A stretch of 9,277 bases of DNA, from NCBI GenBank assembly GCA_003164825.1, contig PLUH01000273.1:1-9277 (forward strand), in the 5' to 3' direction. The position numbers and the translations under genes were made by a program. This DNA is from Hyphomicrobiales bacterium. GTDB lineage: Bacteria > Pseudomonadota > Alphaproteobacteria > Rhizobiales > Beijerinckiaceae. The notes under the pieces were generated by a model. That model saw only the letters and a list, made by a program, of their open reading frames with translations. It was not told where the DNA came from and ran no database searches. This document shows positions 5,736-9,277 of the stretch, one piece after another. Position 1 is the stretch's first letter. Each line of letters opens with the position of its first letter.

Positions 5736-6470
5736 TCAGTTCCGCGCCCCGACGATCGCCCGCCAGAAGCCGCTATAGGCCAATTCGAAGCCGACGATCT
5801 GATAGTCGAGGTCGATTCCGTCCATGACCTCGTAGGCGGAATTGTTGCAGATCGGGAAGATGATCAGTCCGTCCTTCGACACGTGGCGGCGCGCCTGGCG
5901 CAGGTAGGCTTCGGTGATGCGCCCGTGCGGATCGCAGAGACTGAACCGCTCGATGTCGTTCTCCGGGTTCTTGTCGACCATCGGTGTATTGAAGACGATG
6001 AGGTCGAAGTCTTTTTCGTCGATCTTCTCGAACAGGTCGGATTGAAACGCCGTCAAGGTGACGTTGTTGAGCCGGGCGTTGGCGACCGTCGCCTCGACGG
6101 CGATCGGCGAAATGTCGGTGGCGACGGTCCGCGACGTCCAATTGGCGGCCATGAACAGCGAGATGATCCCGCAGCCGGCTCCGATCTCGAGCGTCTTGCC
6201 GATCAGGTTCGGGTTCATCGCCTTGATATTGCGAATGAAAAACTCGGAGCTCGAGTCCGGCAGCGGGTGGTAGACCCCGGCCGGCACGTCGACCACCAGG
6301 CCGTCGGCGCAGATCCGCTCGGGGACCGCCTGCCGGCGCACCAGCGCTTCATGCGCGGACGCAATGTCGAACTTGGCCGTGGTGACCAGATTGGAAATCC
6401 CGAGCTTGCGCAGAACGGAGGCCCGCGGCGGCCCGATCCGCCGCTCAACGTTGAGGTATCCGATACTCAT
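5736..6470 (-). CDS. Class I SAM-dependent methyltransferase, PrmC/HemK-like
   Basis: The 244-aa protein has a Rossmann methyltransferase core. The SAM-binding motif I is TLEIGAGCGIISLF (93-106), the acidic residue after strand 2 is in ATDISPIAVE (117-126), SDLFEKI (144-150) matches motif III, and FDLIVFNTPMV (155-165) occupies the place of the N-P-P-Y/F motif of PrmC/HemK and 'MTS' enzymes. Upstream, VPAGVYHPLPDSSSEFF (62-78) resembles the segment before motif I in these families. The first ~50 residues (YLNVERRIG, ISNLVTTAKFD) are a short N-terminal helper domain. The substrate is unknown; amide or amine nitrogen would be a guess. ATG 6470 has GAGG (6475-6478) just upstream, better than the longer frame starting at 6542. 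It follows the ABC permease gene after 111 bp on the same strand, so it may be the third gene of that unit or have its own promoter. Confidence 0.8.
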   Translation of the reverse strand: MSIGYLNVERRIGPPRASVLRKLGISNLVTTAKFDIASAHEALVRRQAVPERICADGLVVDVPAGVYHPLPDSSSEFFIRNIKAMNPNLIGKTLEIGAGCGIISLFMAANWTSRTVATDISPIAVEATVANARLNNVTLTAFQSDLFEKIDEKDFDLIVFNTPMVDKNPENDIERFSLCDPHGRITEAYLRQARRHVSKDGLIIFPICNNSAYEVMDGIDLDYQIVGFELAYSGFWRAIVGARN

Positions 6471-6581
6471 TTGACCTCGCCTTCCCGTTGTCGGCGCAAC
6501 AATTTGCCTACTCGCAGCGGCGCGCCATCGCAAAGGCGCCACAGCCGTCCAAAGCTATACGATTGGATTATCTTATTGGTT

Positions 6582-7367
6582 TCAGGTTTCCCGCCCGCGC
6601 TCGCTGTCGTGCCAATCGCGCAACAACCAATGCGAAAGCGCAGTCAGCAGGAGATGAATTGTGATGCCCGCGACCGAAATCAAGAGCAGCGCGGCGAACA
6701 TTCGCGGGATATTGAGGCGAAACCCGGACTCGACAATGCGATACGCGAGGCCCGACCCCTGGCCGGCCGACCCGGCGGCGATCTCGGCGACGATGGCGCC
6801 GATCAGCGCCAGGCCGCCGCTGATCCGCAAGCCGGCGAGAAAATAAGGCAAGGCCGACGGCAGTCTGAGCAGCAAGAACTGCTGCATTTTCGAGGCGCGG
6901 TACATCTGGAACAGGTCGACGAGATTGTGGTCGGCGGAAGAGAGCCCGAGCGTAGTGTTGGCCAGCAGGGGGAAAAACGCCACCAGAAACGCGCACACCA
7001 GAACCGCGATGCCGGGCGTCAAATAGATGAGAAGTAGCGGCGCGATGGCGACGATCGGCGTCACCTGCATCGCGACCGCGAACGGATAGAACGCGCGCTC
7101 GACGATCCGCGACTGGGCGAAAATAATAGCCAGCGTGACGCTGCCGATGACGGCGATCAGGAGCGCCTTGAGCGTAATCGACAGCGTCACCCAGAGCGAG
7201 GCTGAGAGCACCGGCCAATCCGTAATGAGGGTGGCGATAATGAGGCTCGGCGCCGGCAACAGATAGGACGGGACCTCGAAATAGCGGACCAGCCCCTCCC
7301 AGGCGAATAGCCCCATACCCAACGTCAGGGCGGGAACCGCGTAGCCGACGAAGTCGTCGCGACTCAC
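6582..7367 (-). CDS. ABC transporter permease, NitT/TauT (SsuC/TauC) type
   Basis: This 261-aa inner-membrane subunit forms the translocation path of an importer for a small organic or oxyanion substrate. Hydrophobic segments lie near 9-30, 60-84, 94-116, 119-140, 180-197 and 224-248. The cytoplasmic coupling loop that contacts the ATPase is at about 144-183 (DLFQMYRASKMQQFLLLRLP then SALPYFLAGLRISGG). It matches the EAA-loop pattern of the family, but Arg157 stands where Gly is usual (YGAS). AMQVTPIVAIAPLLLIYL (99-116) is also family-typical. The start is GTG 7367, overlapping the ATPase stop as GTGA, which implies translational coupling. Sulfonate, taurine, nitrate and pyrimidine-precursor importers all share this architecture, and the sequence does not distinguish them. 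The long plus-strand frame across it (5487-7037) is a shadow. Confidence 0.93.
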   Translation of the reverse strand: MSRDDFVGYAVPALTLGMGLFAWEGLVRYFEVPSYLLPAPSLIIATLITDWPVLSASLWVTLSITLKALLIAVIGSVTLAIIFAQSRIVERAFYPFAVAMQVTPIVAIAPLLLIYLTPGIAVLVCAFLVAFFPLLANTTLGLSSADHNLVDLFQMYRASKMQQFLLLRLPSALPYFLAGLRISGGLALIGAIVAEIAAGSAGQGSGLAYRIVESGFRLNIPRMFAALLLISVAGITIHLLLTALSHWLLRDWHDSERGRET

Positions 7368-8194
7368 GGCATCCCGCTCTTGAGCATCTTCGGCGGCTGA
7401 TCGCCCATCGCGACGTGGAGCGCAGCCGAAGTTTGGACGCAGGTGTCAGCGTACTCCTGGCACAGCCGGAACCCCTCGTGGCGCGATTCAGTCGGCGCTT
7501 CGACCGTGATTTCCGCGACTGCGCGTCCCGGCCGCGCCGCCATCACTACGATCCGGTCCGAAAGATAGACGCTCTCGAACACTGAATGGGTCACGAACAC
7601 GACTGTCGCCCCGAGCGCCGACCGCAGCGCCGCCAGATCGTCGTTGAGCTTGAGGCGGGTGATCTCGTCCAGGGCGGCGAACGGCTCGTCCATCAACAGG
7701 ACCGTGGGCCGGGTCACCAGGGCGCGGGCGATCGACACCCGCATCTTCATCCCCCCGGACAGCTGGCGCGGGTAGGCCTTGGCGAAGCCGGCGAGCCCGA
7801 CCTGCTCTAGCGCCTCTTCGACGCGTGGCCGGGCCTTTTCCTTCGACACGCCGGCGAGACGCAGCGGCAGCCAGACGTTGGTGAACACATCGGACCATGG
7901 CGTCAGCGTCGGCTCCTGAAATACGAAGCCGAGCTCCGGACATTTGGTCCGCCAGGTAATCTCGCCGCGCGTCGGCGCGGCCAGTCCCGACAGCAGTCGC
8001 AGGACCGTGGACTTTCCGCAACCGGAAGGCCCAAGCAGGGAGAGAAACTCGCCCGCCTGAATGTCGAGGTCGAGGCCCCTCAGAGCCGTCACCTCATTGG
8101 CGAAGACCTTGTCGACGCCCCGCAGCGTCACCAAGGGTGGCGTGGCCACCCGGACCGCCGTTTCGTTCGTCCTCAGCGTCGCAATCTTGTTCAT
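7364..8194 (-). CDS. ABC transporter ATP-binding protein, NitT/TauT (SsuB/TauB) type
   Basis: This 276-aa cytoplasmic ATPase powers the adjacent permease. All nucleotide-binding motifs are intact: Walker A GPSGCGKST (55-63), Q-loop FQEP (92-95, Gln93), signature LSGGM (145-149), Walker B VLLMDEP (165-171), D-loop AALDE and switch His203 (VTHSV). The signature continues MKMRVSIARAL, lacking the Gln seen in most relatives (MRQR); I recall this variant in a sub-branch of NitT/TauT ATPases. After the switch His, a C-terminal part of about 70 residues includes a segment with two cysteines (LCQEYADTC, 244-252) that may be a small helical extension. Start ATG 8194 gives a 20-residue leader before the first strand; no good Shine-Dalgarno precedes it. 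A sigma70-like promoter lies about 190 bp upstream. No binding-protein gene is next to the pair. Confidence 0.94.
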   Translation of the reverse strand: MNKIATLRTNETAVRVATPPLVTLRGVDKVFANEVTALRGLDLDIQAGEFLSLLGPSGCGKSTVLRLLSGLAAPTRGEITWRTKCPELGFVFQEPTLTPWSDVFTNVWLPLRLAGVSKEKARPRVEEALEQVGLAGFAKAYPRQLSGGMKMRVSIARALVTRPTVLLMDEPFAALDEITRLKLNDDLAALRSALGATVVFVTHSVFESVYLSDRIVVMAARPGRAVAEITVEAPTESRHEGFRLCQEYADTCVQTSAALHVAMGDQPPKMLKSGMP

Positions 8195-8380
8195 CGCGCG
8201 AACCCGCCGTCTCTTGGCCGCAGCCGTTCAGGCCGCCGACCCCGTCTCCCAACAACGCAAGTTGCATGCCGTTGGCGCTTCGAGCTCATCGCAGGATTCC
8301 ACGCCTGGCTTTCGCCGTCCGCATCCCACCCCTCCCGAGGTCGCGCCCGCCCAGCCATTCAACGCGCTTCTACCATGAAC

Positions 8381-8408
8381 ATTATAGACCTCATTATTCC
8401 GGGTCAAA
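8381..8408 (-). promoter_or_regulatory. Sigma70-like promoter upstream of the ABC cassette
   Basis: On the minus strand a perfect TATAAT (8386-8381) is preceded by TTTGACC. Taking TTTGAC (8408-8403) as -35 gives a 16-bp spacer; TTGACC (8407-8402) gives 15 bp. A perfect -10 hexamer in such GC-rich DNA, in a divergent gap and pointing at the ATPase gene, is the best promoter in the window. Transcription would start near 8374, leaving a leader of about 180 nt. Confidence 0.5.
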
Positions 8409-8453
8409 CAACAGCTAATGCGAGAACATGTCGAGTACAAGAGCCCAATATTT

Positions 8454-8466
8454 GCTGCAGTGCAGC
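8454..8466. repeat. 13-bp palindrome GCTGCA-G-TGCAGC
   Basis: Perfect 6-bp arms flank one central base in the divergent gap, about 46 bp upstream of the -35 element of the ABC promoter and about 160 bp upstream of the rightward methyltransferase. The position suits a dimeric regulator shared by the two divergent units. The match alone is not statistically strong. Confidence 0.25.
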
Positions 8467-8624
8467 GTCGGCGGGCAATGGAAGACCGGCGTTCTTGACG
8501 CCAGGCGGCGCGGCATGCCATTCGCGACCGTCGCGCCGGCCCGCCGCATGAAGAAACGGGCCAGAGCAGAATTTGATCCATCGGCGGCGCGGCCGATCCT
8601 GTTCCTTTGCCAAAGGTCCGATCG

Positions 8625-9277
8625 ATGGCCACGGATTATGTCGCCGACAATCTCAAAGCGCCGGTTCTCGACCATCTGTTCCCGAACATGATCGAGGCGG
8701 ACAAGAGCGCGTCGACCTGGCCCTATTTTCGCAAGCAGATCGACCACCCCTTCCGCGTCGACCGGCGCAATCCAACGGTCGGCTTCATCAACCGCGACGA
8801 AGCCTCGATCCTCTACGCCAACGCCCGCGCCTTCAAGGGGCGAAGGGGGATCGAGATCGGCGCGTGGCGAGGCTGGTCGACCGCCTATCTCGTCGCCGCC
8901 GGCGTCGCCCCGCTCCACGTGGTCGAGCCGCTGCTCGCGGACCCGGATTGGCGGAGCGAATTCGAGGCGGTCATCCGCGGCGCCGGCGGGTCCTCCTCGA
9001 CCATCCTTGCGCCGGAGAAAAGCCCCGAGGCCGTCGTCCGCCTCGGCGAGGCCGGAGCGCGGTGGTCGTTCGCGTTCATCGACGGCGACCACGACGGCGA
9101 TGCGCCGAGAAAAGACGCGCTCGCTTGCGCGCCCTACCTCGAAACAACCGCAATGGTCGTGTTTCATGACCTCGTGTCGCCGCACGTGGCGGACGGGTTG
9201 CGCGCGCTTAGGGCGGAAGGCTTCAGCGTGATGGCGTATCAGACGGCGCAGATGATGGGGGTGGCGTGGCGGGGCGC
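8625..9277 (+). CDS. Class I SAM-dependent methyltransferase (Methyltransf_24-like), C-terminus cut by window edge
   Basis: ATG 8625 has AAAGG (8612-8616) 8 nt upstream and opens a frame of 217 codons with no stop before the edge. The motif order is that of small class I methyltransferases: SAM-binding GIEIGAWRGWSTAYLV (75-90), the acidic end of strand 2 in LHVVEPL (97-103), AFIDGDHDGDAPRKD (150-164), and VVFHDLVSP (178-186) at strand 5. The IDGDH plus later HD pair recalls the Methyltransf_24/TylF-like group, where these residues can bind a metal. The N-terminal ~70 residues (LDHLFPNMIEADKS, WPYFRKQIDHPF) form a lid-like region. The reading ends near VMAYQTAQMMGVAWRG, where such proteins usually close, so probably only a short tail is missing. 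It diverges from the ABC cassette. The acceptor is unknown; sugar or small-molecule methylation is a guess. Confidence 0.8.
   Translation, partial: MATDYVADNLKAPVLDHLFPNMIEADKSASTWPYFRKQIDHPFRVDRRNPTVGFINRDEASILYANARAFKGRRGIEIGAWRGWSTAYLVAAGVAPLHVVEPLLADPDWRSEFEAVIRGAGGSSSTILAPEKSPEAVVRLGEAGARWSFAFIDGDHDGDAPRKDALACAPYLETTAMVVFHDLVSPHVADGLRALRAEGFSVMAYQTAQMMGVAWRG

Larger units (their letters stand above)
8195..8624. other. 430-bp divergent non-coding region
   Basis: This region separates the ABC cassette (leftward) from a methyltransferase gene (rightward). Open frames in it are short, lack ribosome sites and have arginine- and proline-rich shadow composition. The centre (about 8371-8455) is clearly more AT-rich than the flanks. 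It holds a sigma70-like promoter toward the ABC cassette (8381-8408), a 13-bp palindrome GCTGCA-G-TGCAGC (8454-8466), and a small hairpin GGCGT/ACGCC (8488-8502). The roughly 180-nt leader of the ABC transcript (8195-8374) is GC-rich and unassigned. I compared it by eye with the TPP, SAM-II and guanidine-I consensus patterns and saw no match. Confidence 0.6.

Noticed and set aside
5487..7037. 516-codon plus-strand open frame spanning two minus-strand genes
   Set aside because: It crosses two well supported genes and an intergenic gap, and it shows no recognisable motif or hydrophobic pattern.
8195..8374. TPP, SAM-II or guanidine riboswitch in the ABC leader
   Set aside because: I looked for their conserved core strings by eye and found none. 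A covariance search would be decisive and was not possible here.
8228..8691. Short frames on both strands in the 430-bp gap, as a possible missing binding protein or decayed gene
   Set aside because: None has a signal peptide, ribosome site or family motif, and the products look like random GC-rich translation.

Overview
The window is GC-rich bacterial chromosome with no phage, insertion-sequence, CRISPR, rRNA or tRNA signal. Gene content (moaC-moeA pair with a 4-bp overlap, NodT-type outer-membrane factor, NitT/TauT-type ABC cassette) and protein style suggest an alphaproteobacterium, probably Hyphomicrobiales. That assignment is inferred from sequence resemblance only.

Layout. (1) 1-232, minus: the N-terminus of a glycosyltransferase, running off the left edge. 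(2) 378-2131, plus: moaC and moeA, two molybdenum-cofactor genes joined by an ATGA overlap. (3) 2132-2267: a short convergent gap with a strong hairpin. (4) 2268-5524, minus, in transcription order: a six-helix membrane protein, a NodT-family outer-membrane efflux lipoprotein, a small lipoprotein with a Cys-x-Cys motif, and a small potassium-channel-like protein. All four are envelope or membrane proteins. The last three are spaced closely enough (68 and 56 bp gaps) to be one transcript. The Shine-Dalgarno sequence of the small lipoprotein lies inside a perfect 8-bp hairpin. (5) 5736-8194, minus, in transcription order: an ABC ATPase and its permease with a 4-bp stop/start overlap, then a class I methyltransferase 111 bp downstream. 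No substrate-binding protein is present. (6) 8195-8624: a 430-bp divergent non-coding region with a sigma70-like promoter facing the ABC cassette. (7) 8625-9277, plus: a second SAM methyltransferase, cut by the right edge.

How the genes work together. MoaC makes the cyclic pyranopterin intermediate and MoeA later inserts molybdate, so both serve molybdoenzymes encoded elsewhere. ATPase and permease form the energising and membrane parts of an importer whose binding protein must be encoded elsewhere. The outer-membrane factor would need an RND or other pump from another locus. I found no convincing new defence or mobile system. The most unusual signals are the occluded ribosome binding site at 3177-3198, the orphan nature of the transporter parts, and the N-T-P-M variant motif in the methyltransferase at 5736-6470.
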